35,310 nt of DNA from contig JADFDN010000020.1 in assembly GCA_018262815.1 (NCBI GenBank), positions 1 through 35,310 on the forward strand, in the 5' to 3' direction. Below, one piece after another: positions 1-8,294 of the stretch. Positions within the stretch are counted from its first letter, which is position 1, and each line of letters begins with the position of its first letter. The position numbers and the translations under genes were made by a program. Under the pieces are notes generated by a model. That model was given only the letters and a program-made list of their open reading frames with translations. It did no database searches and was not told the origin of the DNA. Origin of the DNA: Thiobacillus sp. (GTDB lineage: Bacteria > Pseudomonadota > Gammaproteobacteria > Burkholderiales > Thiobacillaceae).

Positions 1-1
1 G

Positions 2-235
2 ATCGCGCCGATGGAAACCCAGGTGCGCGAGCACAAGACCCAGCTCAAGCGCCGGCTGGAAAGCGTCAGCCGCATTCACGCTGCCACCGAAACGCTGGAC
101 GAGCGAATTGCCGAACTGGAAACTGCGATGGGGACGGTGAGCGATCAGCTGGACCAGCTGGCGCGCATCAATACGCGCATCGCCGATGCCCTGTCCGACA
201 AGCTGGATGGGGCGCGGCTGGCCAAAACCGCCTGA
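2..235 (+). CDS. C-terminal fragment of an unidentified coiled-coil protein (5' end outside window)
   Basis: The reading frame is open from the first bases of the window and stops with TGA at 233-235, so this is the last ~77 residues of a longer gene. The ATG at 11 is probably internal. The residues are almost all helix formers with heptad-like hydrophobic spacing (L, V and I separated by K/R/E/D/Q), indicating a coiled coil; there is no membrane segment and no cysteine. I do not recognise the family. The gene ends next to the convergent ferredoxin gene, whose stop codon begins at the following base, leaving no room for a separate terminator. Confidence 0.6.
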   Translation: MAPMETQVREHKTQLKRRLESVSRIHAATETLDERIAELETAMGTVSDQLDQLARINTRIADALSDKLDGARLAKTA

Positions 236-991
<756 letters not shown>

Positions 992-1567
992 TCATTCCTT
1001 TATGAGCAGCGCAAAATGCGAGCGCCCCGCGCGCCCGCTGCGGTGGATGATAAACCCCGGCGGCGCCTGCACCTCCGCCCCCTGTTCGACATAGGCCTGG
1101 CCGCCGGACTTGAGGTGGCGAGCCAGGTCGGCCAGCACCGGTTCGACCAGCCCGCTGTCGAACGGAGGATCGACGAAGACCAGATCGAAGGTCTCTCGGC
1201 TGTTCGCCAGCCAGGCCAGCGCGTCGGCGCGAAGAATATCGACCTGCTGCGCACCGAGCACGGTCCGGTTTTTTTCCAGCGCGTCGAGCGCGGCGCGTTC
1301 GCGTTCGATCATGACGACCCGCCCGGCCCCCCGCGAAGCGGCCTCGAAGCCGAGCGCCCCGCTGCCGGCGAACAGATCGAGGCAGGCCCAGCCCGGCAGA
1401 TCCTGTCCCAGCCAGTTGAACAGCGTCTCGCGCACCCGGTCGGGCGTCGGACGCAGCCCGGCGCTGCCGGGAAACTCCAGCAGACGGCGGCGATACTGCC
1501 CGCCGATGACGCGCACCCGGTTGGCGACGCCGTGCGCGCGTTGCGGCGCCGCGCGCTTAGCGAGCAT
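992..1567 (-). CDS. rsmD: 16S rRNA (guanine966-N2)-methyltransferase
   Basis: SAM-dependent methyltransferase that modifies G966 of 16S rRNA in the 30S subunit. The 191-aa protein has the Rossmann SAM-binding motif LDLFAGSGALG at residues 63-73 and the catalytic N6/N2-type motif DPPF at 133-136. An early conserved block, IGGQYRRR (21-28) followed by LRPTPDRVRETLF, is characteristic of RsmD. The ATG at 1567 overlaps the end of the upstream M16 gene by 11 bp, so translation is probably coupled. A purine/G-rich stretch precedes the start. coaD follows 3 bp downstream. Confidence 0.95.
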   Translation of the reverse strand: MLAKRAAPQRAHGVANRVRVIGGQYRRRLLEFPGSAGLRPTPDRVRETLFNWLGQDLPGWACLDLFAGSGALGFEAASRGAGRVVMIERERAALDALEKNRTVLGAQQVDILRADALAWLANSRETFDLVFVDPPFDSGLVEPVLADLARHLKSGGQAYVEQGAEVQAPPGFIIHRSGRAGRSHFALLIKE

Positions 1568-2879
1568 GACCCGCCCCCACCACCACGGTCACCAGCGCGT
1601 CGGGGTCGATGCGGCGCGCAAACGCCCGCTTCACTGCAACCACGTCGACCGCGTTGACCTGATCGACCCAGCTATCCAGGTAATCGAGCGGCAGGTTATA
1701 GAAGCCGATGATCGCCAGATAATCGAGAATTTTCCGGTTGCTGTCGATGCGCAGCGGGAACCCGCCGGTGAGGTTGGATTTGGCCTGATTGAGTTCCGCT
1801 TCGCTGGGACCGTCGGCGATGAACTTCCGCAGCGTGTCCTGCGCCACCTTCAGCGCATCGTCTGTCTGCTCCCGCTTGGTCTGCAGGCCAAGCTGGAATG
1901 GCCCGGCCTCCTTCATCGGCAGGAAATAGCTGTAGGCACTGTAGGCGTAGCCGCGCTTGTCGCGCACCTCGCGCATCAGTTGCGAGTCGAAACCGCCGCC
2001 GCCCAGCACGTAATTGCCGACGAACAACGGAAAGAAATCGGGGTCGTTGCGCGCCAAGCCCACCGCCCCCACCAGCACATGGCTTTGCGAGGAGGGGTGC
2101 GCAATGCGCGTGTCGGAGGCCGTCGTCGGGGCGGGCTTCGGCAAGGCCGGCAACGGAGCCCCGCGCGGCAAGCCCGCCGACAGGCGAACGGCAATGGCCT
2201 CCGCCTCGGCACGCGTAATGTCGCCCATCAGGGAAATCACCGCATTGGACGCACTGTAATGCGTGCGATAAAACGCCCGCAGATCATCGCGATCCAGCCG
2301 CGCAATGGCGGCAGGATCGCCCGCTTCATCCTGAGCATAGGGGTGCGCACCATACAAGGCACGGTAGAACGCCTTGCTGGCGACCTCGCCGGGGTCGGCC
2401 TCGGCCTCGCGTATCGATGCAATCAGGCGCTGCTGTTCGCGCTTGACCACCGCCTGCGGAAAATCGGGGCGCTGCAGCACCTGCGCGAGGACATCGAGCG
2501 CCTTGTTCTTTTCCGCGGCAGACGACAGGGTGCGCAGCGTCACGCCGGCACGATCGCGGTCGAAGCGGCCCGACAGCAGCGCACCGACGTCGGCGAGGCG
2601 ATGCGCGATGGCCGTATCGGACACCCCGCCCGCACCCTGGTCGAGCAGGCCATGGGTCAGCCGGGCCAAGCCCGATTTGCCGGCGGGATCGCGGGCGCTG
2701 CCGGCCGGAAAGTCGACTGCGACGTCGAGCATCGGCAATTCGTGGCTTTCGACGAACACCACCCGTGCGCCGTGCGCCGTTTGCCAGTGCTGGATCGCGA
2801 GCGCAGCCTGCGCCGACAGCGGCAGGCTCAGCAGCAGGGCGCCCAGGACTCGTTTCATGAACACGTTCTTAATTGGCAT
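1557..2879 (-). CDS. M16 family peptidase-like protein lacking the zinc motif (secreted partner subunit)
   Basis: A 440-aa M16 (pitrilysin/insulinase-like) protein with two M16 domains. Where active members carry HXXEH, this one reads LTHGLLDQG, so the zinc site is absent and the protein is probably a non-catalytic partner of the active M16 protein encoded just upstream. A signal peptide is clear (KRVLGALLLSLPLSAQA). The start at 2879 is chosen because GGGAG lies about seven bases upstream and the signal peptide begins close by; a non-ATG start at 2915 would add 12 residues, and an ATG at 2858 is also possible. The start overlaps the previous stop by 11 bp. Such paired active/inactive M16 genes are common in proteobacteria; the substrate is unknown. 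Confidence 0.88.
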   Translation of the reverse strand: MPIKNVFMKRVLGALLLSLPLSAQAALAIQHWQTAHGARVVFVESHELPMLDVAVDFPAGSARDPAGKSGLARLTHGLLDQGAGGVSDTAIAHRLADVGALLSGRFDRDRAGVTLRTLSSAAEKNKALDVLAQVLQRPDFPQAVVKREQQRLIASIREAEADPGEVASKAFYRALYGAHPYAQDEAGDPAAIARLDRDDLRAFYRTHYSASNAVISLMGDITRAEAEAIAVRLSAGLPRGAPLPALPKPAPTTASDTRIAHPSSQSHVLVGAVGLARNDPDFFPLFVGNYVLGGGGFDSQLMREVRDKRGYAYSAYSYFLPMKEAGPFQLGLQTKREQTDDALKVAQDTLRKFIADGPSEAELNQAKSNLTGGFPLRIDSNRKILDYLAIIGFYNLPLDYLDSWVDQVNAVDVVAVKRAFARRIDPDALVTVVVGAGHAR

Positions 2880-4224
2880 GGCGGACTCCCGGCACGGCGG
2901 TACGGGCTTGTGCATTCAGCGGTTGCGGATCGAGTTCGGCCACGCTCAGCCGCTCGTCCTGCAGCCATTTCTTCGCCACGGCCTGCACTTCGGCGGCGGT
3001 CACCGCACGCAGCTTGTCGACCCGGCCGGCGAGCGCCGCGGGCGGCAATCCGGCGATTGCATAATCGCCCAACTGCATCGCCTGATAGAACAGCGAGTCG
3101 CGCTGATAGACATCGGCCGCGATCACTTGCGCCTTGACCCGAGCCAGCTCCGCCTCGCTGATGCCTTTACGCTGGATGCGCGAAATTTCGGCGCGGACCG
3201 CCTTTTCCAGCGCGGCCACGGACTTGCCTGCCGACGGCGTTGCGTCGACCATGAACAGGATCGGCCCGCGTGCGACGGCGTCGTAGCCCGCGCTTGCGTT
3301 CACCGCGATCTGCTGCGTTTTCACCAGCGATTTCTGCAGCCGCGCCGAGTCGTTTCCTGACAGCACGCCCGCCAGAATCTGCAGTGCATAGGGCTCGGCG
3401 TCTTTCTCCCAGTCCTCGAGCGCAGGCGCATGCCAGGCCATCAGCAGATAGGGGACTTGGGCCGGGGCCTTCACCACGATGCGCTTCTCGCCGATCTGCG
3501 CCGGTTCAGCCTGCGGTTTGCGTTCCGGCAGTGCACGCGCGGCCAGCGGGCCGAAATGCTTTTTGGCCAGCGCGATCACCTCGTCGGCCTTGACGTCGCC
3601 GGCTACCACCAGGATGGCGTTGTTGGGCGCATACCAGCGCGCATACCAGTCGCGTGCATCCTGTGCGGTCATGTTCTGCAAATCGTCCATCCAGCCGATG
3701 ACGGGACGGCGGTAGGGGTGCACCTGGTAGGCCGTCGCCATCAGGCGCTCGTACAGTATCGACTGTGGCTGATCGTCGGTGCGCAAACGGCGCTCCTCCA
3801 TCACCACCTGGACCTCTTTGGCGAACAGTTCATCGCTGATGACGAGATGGGCCATGCGATCGGCTTCCAGCTGCATCGAAAGCTCCAGCCGGTCCTTCTG
3901 CATCTGCTGGAAATAGGCGGTGTAATCGCGACTGGTGAATGCATTTTCTCGTCCGCCGGCGGCGGCAATGCGCTTGGAGAACTCTCCCGGCGGCACGCTC
4001 TGCGTGCCCTTGAACATCATGTGTTCGAGTACGTGCGCCACGCCAGTGGTGCCGTTGAATTCATCCATCGACCCGGCGCGGTACCACACCTGCGACACCA
4101 TCACCGGCGCACGGCGGTCTTCCTTGACGATCACCCGCATGCCGTTGTCCAGCGTGACGTCCGTCAGCGTTGCCTGTGCGCTGCCCAGCAGCAGCGCCAA
4201 ACCGATTGCCCATAGGCTGCGCAT
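2869..4224 (-). CDS. Zinc-dependent M16 family metallopeptidase, secreted
   Basis: A 451-aa two-domain M16 peptidase. The inverted zinc motif HVLEH is at residues 64-68 (H64, E67 catalytic, H68), and E143/E144 in VVMEERR, about 75 residues later, supply the third metal ligand. A signal peptide (MRSLWAIGLALLLGSAQA) places it in the periplasm or envelope. The start at 4224 follows AGAGGG with about six bases spacing; an upstream non-ATG start would add 15 residues with no signal-peptide logic. It is first in the leftward cluster M16-M16-rsmD-coaD-fdx and is divergent from ftsY, with about 130 bp shared upstream region. It probably works as a heterodimer with the inactive paralogue downstream. 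Confidence 0.93.
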   Translation of the reverse strand: MRSLWAIGLALLLGSAQATLTDVTLDNGMRVIVKEDRRAPVMVSQVWYRAGSMDEFNGTTGVAHVLEHMMFKGTQSVPPGEFSKRIAAAGGRENAFTSRDYTAYFQQMQKDRLELSMQLEADRMAHLVISDELFAKEVQVVMEERRLRTDDQPQSILYERLMATAYQVHPYRRPVIGWMDDLQNMTAQDARDWYARWYAPNNAILVVAGDVKADEVIALAKKHFGPLAARALPERKPQAEPAQIGEKRIVVKAPAQVPYLLMAWHAPALEDWEKDAEPYALQILAGVLSGNDSARLQKSLVKTQQIAVNASAGYDAVARGPILFMVDATPSAGKSVAALEKAVRAEISRIQRKGISEAELARVKAQVIAADVYQRDSLFYQAMQLGDYAIAGLPPAALAGRVDKLRAVTAAEVQAVAKKWLQDERLSVAELDPQPLNAQARTAVPGVRHAN

Positions 4225-4353
4225 GTTTTTCCCTCTAGATTGCATGAGTCCGAAACGACACCGACCCACGACGAGCAGATGCGCGTGTGAGGTCGACTGT
4301 CCGAATGATAAGATACAGCGTCCGTCAACCTGACGTGCTGACTGCCTTTATCC

Positions 4354-5391
4354 GTGTTTAGTTTCTTCAAGCCCAAACCCGCGCCCGCCCCGGAAACATC
4401 CAAGCCGGATGAAGCGACGGCGCAACCCGACGTCACGCCTCCCGCCAACGAACCGGCCGCTCCTACGGCTGAGCCGCGTCCCGGCTGGGCGCAACGGCTG
4501 AAGCAGGGGCTCGCCAAGACTCGCGACCGGCTCGGCGGCCAGTTGTCCGGCCTGTTCGGGGTCGGACGCAAGATCGACGCCGAGCTGTTCGAGGCGCTCG
4601 AGACCATCCTGATTACCGCCGACATCGGCGTCGACGCCACCCAGGCACTGCTCGAGTCCCTTCAGAAGACCGTTCGGCGTGAAAATCTCACCGAGGCGTC
4701 CGACCTGCAGGCTGCATTGAAGCAGGCACTGGTCGATCTCCTGGCCCCGCTGCAGGCGCCACTCGACGTCACCCCGCACAAGCCTTTCATCCTGATGCTG
4801 GCCGGGGTCAACGGTGCCGGCAAGACCACCACCATCGGCAAACTCGCCAAGCTCTATCAGGCGCAGGGCCTGTCGGTGTTGCTGGCCGCGGGCGACACCT
4901 TCCGCGCGGCGGCACGCGAACAATTGCAGGTCTGGGGCGAACGCAACAACGTCACGGTCATCAGCCAGGAAAAGGGCGACTCCGCAGCGGTGATCTTCGA
5001 CGCCATCCAGGCCGCGCAGGCGCGAAAGATCGACGTGGTGCTGGCCGATACCGCCGGCCGCCTGCCGACCCAACTCCACCTGATGGAAGAGATCAAGAAG
5101 GTCAAACGGGTGATCGAAAAGGCCATTCCCGGTGCGCCGCACGAAGTGCTGCTGGTACTCGACGCCAACACCGGACAGAACGCCGTCACCCAGGTCAAGG
5201 CTTTCGACGACGCGCTCGACGTGACCGGCCTGGTGCTGACCAAGCTCGACGGCACCGCAAAAGGCGGCGCCATCGCGGCGATCGCCAAGGCGCGGCCGAT
5301 CCCGGTGCGCTACATCGGCGTGGGTGAAACCGTCGACGATCTGCGGCCGTTCGATGCGCGCGAATTCGTCGAGGCCATTTTCCCTGCTTGA
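4354..5391 (+). CDS. ftsY: Signal recognition particle receptor FtsY
   Basis: SRP-receptor GTPase that docks ribosome-SRP complexes at the inner membrane for co-translational insertion. The 345-aa protein starts with GTG, then has an acidic, proline/alanine-rich A domain (residues ~8-45), the helical N domain, and the G domain. GTPase motifs are GVNGAGKTT (151-159), DTAGR (232-236) and TKLD (296-299), with the SRP-GTPase insertion DTFRAAAREQL (181-191). No ATG fits the frame at this point, so GTG at 4354 is the best start. It heads the ftsY-ftsE-ftsX set, a conserved proteobacterial order, and stops 13 bp before ftsE. Confidence 0.97.
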   Translation: MFSFFKPKPAPAPETSKPDEATAQPDVTPPANEPAAPTAEPRPGWAQRLKQGLAKTRDRLGGQLSGLFGVGRKIDAELFEALETILITADIGVDATQALLESLQKTVRRENLTEASDLQAALKQALVDLLAPLQAPLDVTPHKPFILMLAGVNGAGKTTTIGKLAKLYQAQGLSVLLAAGDTFRAAAREQLQVWGERNNVTVISQEKGDSAAVIFDAIQAAQARKIDVVLADTAGRLPTQLHLMEEIKKVKRVIEKAIPGAPHEVLLVLDANTGQNAVTQVKAFDDALDVTGLVLTKLDGTAKGGAIAAIAKARPIPVRYIGVGETVDDLRPFDAREFVEAIFPA

Positions 5392-5404
5392 TGCCGCCCA
5401 CCCC

Positions 5405-6067
5405 ATGATCAGTTTCAGCCAGGTCACCAAGCGTTATCCCGGCGGACACGAAGCCCTGTCGGGGGTCAACCTCGCCATCGAGCAGGGCGAACTGGTCTTT
5501 CTGACCGGGCATTCGGGCGCCGGCAAGAGCACGCTGCTGAAGCTCATCGCTGCCATTGAACGTCCCACCAGCGGCATGGTGTCGGTCAGCGGCCAGAACG
5601 TGGGGCGCCTGTCGCACCGCGCTGTGCCTTATCTGCGCCGCAACATCGGCCTGGTGTTCCAGGACCACAAGCTGCTGTTCGACCGCAGCGTGATCGAAAA
5701 CGTGCTGCTGCCGCTCGACATCGCGGGACTCGAACGCCGCGAGGCGCTGAAGCGGGCGCGTGCCGTCATCGACAAGGTCGGCCTGCTCAAGCGCGAGAAA
5801 GCCAACCCGGTCAGCCTGTCGGGCGGTGAACAGCAGCGCCTGTGCATCGCCCGCGCGCTGGTCAGCCGCCCTGCTCTTTTGCTGGCCGACGAGCCGACCG
5901 GCAACCTCGATGCGGGGTACGCCGCCGACATCATGACCATGTTCCGTGACTTCCATCAGGTCGGCACCACCTTGCTGATTGCCACCCACGACGACCGCGC
6001 CATCAGTGCGCTGGGCGGCCGCACGCTCCGGCTCGACCACGGCAAGGTCGAGGAGGTGCCGGCATGA
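5405..6067 (+). CDS. ftsE: Cell division ATP-binding protein FtsE
   Basis: ABC ATPase that, with FtsX, controls periplasmic peptidoglycan hydrolase activation at the division septum. The 220-aa protein has Walker A GHSGAGKST (35-43), Q-loop Q86, ABC signature LSGGEQQ (138-144), Walker B LLLADEP (158-164) and the H-loop histidine H195. The N-terminal MISFSQVTKRYPGG is typical of FtsE, so the ATG at 5405 is used; an upstream in-frame start at 5324 would lie inside ftsY. The stop codon overlaps the ftsX start (ATGA at 6064), indicating coupled synthesis of the complex. Confidence 0.97.
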   Translation: MISFSQVTKRYPGGHEALSGVNLAIEQGELVFLTGHSGAGKSTLLKLIAAIERPTSGMVSVSGQNVGRLSHRAVPYLRRNIGLVFQDHKLLFDRSVIENVLLPLDIAGLERREALKRARAVIDKVGLLKREKANPVSLSGGEQQRLCIARALVSRPALLLADEPTGNLDAGYAADIMTMFRDFHQVGTTLLIATHDDRAISALGGRTLRLDHGKVEEVPA

Positions 6068-6972
6068 TCGGCTGGCTGCGACACCAGAAACATGCACTAT
6101 CTGCCGCACTGCGCCGTCTGCGTGCGCAAGCGCTCACCACCGTGCTCACCGCGCTGGCGATGGGCGTGGCGATCAGCCTCCCCAGTGGACTGTATCTGGT
6201 CCTCGGCAATCTCGACCGGCTGGCCGGCGGCCTGCCGGCGCAACCCGAAATCAGCGTGTTTCTCGACGCCGGCGCGTCAACCGCGCAACAGCAGGCCATC
6301 GCCGCGCGGCTCAGGCAGCCCGACATCGTCAAGGCCCGCTTTGTGCCCCGGGATGAGGCGCTGGCAGCACTCAGCGCCGCGCAGGACCTGGCCGACATTA
6401 CCGCCGGCCTGACCGAAAATCCGCTGCCGGACGCCTGGGTCATCCGTCCGCACACGGCATCGCGCGATGAGCTGGCACGGGTCGCAGCCGATCTCGGCAA
6501 GCTGCCCGGCGTGGCGGAAACCCATGTCGACAGCCAGTGGGCCGATCGCCTGCAGGCCGCACTCGCCATCGGCCACACCGGCGTCTGGCTGCTGGCCGGG
6601 CTGTTCGCCATCGCGCTGGTCGCCATCTCGGGCAATGCCATTCGCGCCCAGGTGCTGGCGCGACGCGACGAAATCCTGGTCAGCCGGCTGATCGGCGCCA
6701 CCGACCGCTATATCCGCCGTCCCTTCCTCTACCTGGGCGCCCTGCAAGGTTTGCTGGGCGGCCTGGCGGCAGGCGGCGTGCTGGCGGTGGCGGGCGCGAT
6801 CCTGCGCGCGCCGGTCGAGCGACTGGCCAGCCTCTATGGATCGGCCTACCATCTGCTGCCGCCCTCCGCCATCGAGATCGCTGCCGTGCTCGGCCTGACC
6901 ACCCTGTTCGGCTGGCTCGGTGCCTGGTTCTCGGTCACGCGGGCGCTGCACCAGGTCGAAGCATCGCGCTGA
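6064..6972 (+). CDS. ftsX: Cell division protein FtsX (permease-like)
   Basis: Membrane partner of FtsE. The 302-aa protein has a short cytoplasmic N-terminus, a first membrane helix around residues 22-45, a large periplasmic domain (~50-170) that in FtsX proteins contacts hydrolase activators, and three further helices at about 175-200, 225-250 and 265-290 with the conserved cytoplasmic-loop block RRDEILVSRLIGATDRYI (200-217). Length and topology match FtsX. Its ATG overlaps the ftsE stop by 4 bp. The following 82 bp carry the rpoH control region. Confidence 0.95.
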   Translation: MIGWLRHQKHALSAALRRLRAQALTTVLTALAMGVAISLPSGLYLVLGNLDRLAGGLPAQPEISVFLDAGASTAQQQAIAARLRQPDIVKARFVPRDEALAALSAAQDLADITAGLTENPLPDAWVIRPHTASRDELARVAADLGKLPGVAETHVDSQWADRLQAALAIGHTGVWLLAGLFAIALVAISGNAIRAQVLARRDEILVSRLIGATDRYIRRPFLYLGALQGLLGGLAAGGVLAVAGAILRAPVERLASLYGSAYHLLPPSAIEIAAVLGLTTLFGWLGAWFSVTRALHQVEASR

Positions 6973-7001
6973 CCCCACTTATTGCGGAACCCTTGCCGGC
7001 C

Positions 7002-7031
7002 TTAGCACTCTTATATCGAGAGTGCTAGAAT
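7002..7031 (+). promoter_or_regulatory. CIRCE operator (HrcA site) overlapping a sigma70-type promoter for rpoH
   Basis: TTAGCACTC at 7002-7010, nine bases of spacer, then GAGTGCTAG at 7020-7028. The CIRCE consensus is TTAGCACTC-N9-GAGTGCTAA, so 17 of 18 arm positions match and the arms are nearly perfect inverted repeats. A promoter can be read inside it: -35 TTAGCA (7002-7007), 18-bp spacer, -10 TAGAAT (7026-7031), giving a start near 7038 and a short leader before the rpoH ATG at 7055. HrcA bound here would block RNA polymerase directly. The operator identity is strong by sequence; the promoter assignment is inference. Confidence 0.88.
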
Positions 7032-7054
7032 GTTTCAAAGGGGGTTTTACACGC

Positions 7055-7900
7055 ATGAACCAAACGATGTCTTTACCCATTCCTGCCGCCTACAGCCTGG
7101 AGAGTTATATCCAGACCGTGAATCGATATCCCATGCTCAGCCTGGAAGACGAGCAGCGGCTGGCGCGCGCATGGCATGACAAACAGGATGTCGCAGCGGC
7201 CCGCCAGCTGGTGGTTTCGCATCTGCGCGTCGTGGTAAGCGTAGCCCGTCATTATCTAGGCTATGGATTGCCCCACGCCGACCTGATTCAGGAAGGCAAT
7301 GTCGGCCTGATGAAAGCCGTGAAGCGCTTCGACCCTGATCGCGGCGTGCGGCTGGTATCGTTTGCGCTGCACTGGATCCGCGCGGAAATCCACGAGTACG
7401 TGCTGCGAAACTGGCGCCTGGTCAAGGTCGCCACCACCAAGGCGCAGCGCAAGCTGTTCTTCAATCTGCGCAGCCTGAAGCAGTCGCTCAACGCGCTGAC
7501 CATCGAGCAGGCCGACGTCATGGCGCGCGAACTCAACGTCAGCCGCAAGGACGTGCTGGAAATGGAAACCCGGCTGTCGGGCCACGACGTGTCGATCGAC
7601 CCGACGATGGACGACGGCGAGGAAAGCTACAGCCCGCTGGCCTATCTGGCGAGTCCGGACGAAAACCCGGCCCAGCTGCTGGAACGCGAGCAGACCGAAC
7701 GCCTCCGCCACACCGGCCTTGTCGCCGCGCTGGAAAATCTCGACGAGCGCAGCCGCCACATCATCAGGGCGCGCTGGCTGACTGAAGGCGAAGCGGCGAC
7801 GCTGCACGAACTGGCTGCCGAGTATGGCGTGTCGGCCGAGCGCATTCGCCAGATCGAGGCACGCGCGCTGCAGAAAATGCGCGCCCTGATTCCTGCATAA
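7055..7900 (+). CDS. rpoH: RNA polymerase heat-shock sigma factor (sigma32)
   Basis: A 281-aa group 3 sigma factor that directs transcription of heat-shock genes. Region 2 includes LVVSHLRVVVSVARHYLGYGLPHADLIQEGNVGLMKAV-type sequence (residues 52-89) and the region 2.4 block VSFALHWIRAEIHEYVLRNW (101-120). The RpoH box, QRKLFFNLRSLK (131-142), separates it from RpoD/RpoS. Region 4 ends in a helix-turn-helix (ELAAEYGVSAERIRQIEARAL). The ATG at 7055 is preceded by AAGGGGG about ten bases upstream; a longer frame from 6920 would run through ftsX and the operator. Its promoter overlaps a CIRCE element, so control by HrcA is likely in addition to post-translational control by chaperones. Confidence 0.97.
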   Translation: MNQTMSLPIPAAYSLESYIQTVNRYPMLSLEDEQRLARAWHDKQDVAAARQLVVSHLRVVVSVARHYLGYGLPHADLIQEGNVGLMKAVKRFDPDRGVRLVSFALHWIRAEIHEYVLRNWRLVKVATTKAQRKLFFNLRSLKQSLNALTIEQADVMARELNVSRKDVLEMETRLSGHDVSIDPTMDDGEESYSPLAYLASPDENPAQLLEREQTERLRHTGLVAALENLDERSRHIIRARWLTEGEAATLHELAAEYGVSAERIRQIEARALQKMRALIPA

Positions 7901-7914
7901 GCGTCGCCGGTTGT

Positions 7915-7955
7915 GCCCATGAAAAAGCCCCGCATTGCGGGGCTTTTTCATGGGC
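7915..7955. terminator. Bidirectional intrinsic terminator between rpoH and the cco operon
   Basis: A perfect 19-bp inverted repeat (7915-7933 and 7937-7955) with a 3-nt loop. The GC-rich core GCCCCGC/GCGGGGC is flanked by A5 on the left and T5 on the right, so it can terminate rpoH transcription rightward and the cco operon leftward. The arms extend past the U-tract into GCCCAT/ATGGGC, longer than a minimal terminator. Confidence 0.9.
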
Positions 7956-7966
7956 AATCCGTTCGT

Positions 7967-8074
7967 TCAGAAGAACGAGGCAATCAGGACCGAGAGAATG
8001 CTGATCCAGGACCAGATGATCAATGCGGTCACCACCACCATGGGGAAACCTTGAAAAGTCAGAAGCTGTTTCAT
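7967..8074 (-). CDS. Predicted 35-aa single-helix membrane peptide at the end of the cco operon
   Basis: Small frame reading MKQLLTFQGFPMVVVTALII and ending WSWISILSVLIASFF, stop TGA at 7967-7969. It has a short N-terminus with one lysine, then an almost uninterrupted hydrophobic helix (residues ~12-35) rich in V, I, L, W and F. The ATG at 8074 is preceded by GGAG with an 8-base spacer. It lies 34 bp after ccoS and immediately before the operon terminator, so it is transcribed with the cbb3 genes. I do not recognise the family by sequence. Single-helix subunits of similar size (CcoQ, CcoM) are known for cbb3 oxidases, which suggests but does not prove a role as an oxidase or assembly subunit. 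Confidence 0.62.
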   Translation of the reverse strand: MKQLLTFQGFPMVVVTALIIWSWISILSVLIASFF

Positions 8075-8108
8075 CGTGCGAACTCCATTAAAGTTAGTGA
8101 ATTTTAGT

Positions 8109-8294
8109 TTATTCGTCTTTACTTCTCAAGCGCCGCCCCGGCAGCAAAGGGTCGTCGTCGTCCATCAGGATGCGTTCGGCCGGGCCCTCGAGATCGTCGA
8201 ACTGGCCGCTTTTGATCGACCAGAACACCCCAACGATGATCAGCAGCACAAAAATGCCCGACAGCAGGAACAGGAACCCCATGATGCCGCTCAT
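8109..8294 (-). CDS. ccoS: cbb3-type cytochrome oxidase assembly protein CcoS
   Basis: A 61-aa protein with one N-terminal membrane helix (residues ~5-26), followed by the CcoS signature WSIKSGQFDDLEGPAERIL (25-43) and a short charged tail with DDDD. CcoS is required, with CcoI, for cofactor insertion (haem b/CuB) in the catalytic subunit CcoN. Its ATG overlaps the ccoH stop (ATGA, 8291-8294). A ccoI copper ATPase gene, the usual neighbour, is not in this window. Confidence 0.93.
   Translation of the reverse strand: MSGIMGFLFLLSGIFVLLIIVGVFWSIKSGQFDDLEGPAERILMDDDDPLLPGRRLRSKDE

Noticed and set aside
1110-3137. 675-codon rightward frame opposite rsmD and the M16 gene
   Set aside because: Antisense to recognised genes, Arg/Ala/Ser-rich translation typical of a shadow frame.
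4348-5430. 360-codon leftward frame opposite ftsY
   Set aside because: Covers ftsY, whose GTPase motifs are all intact on the other strand.
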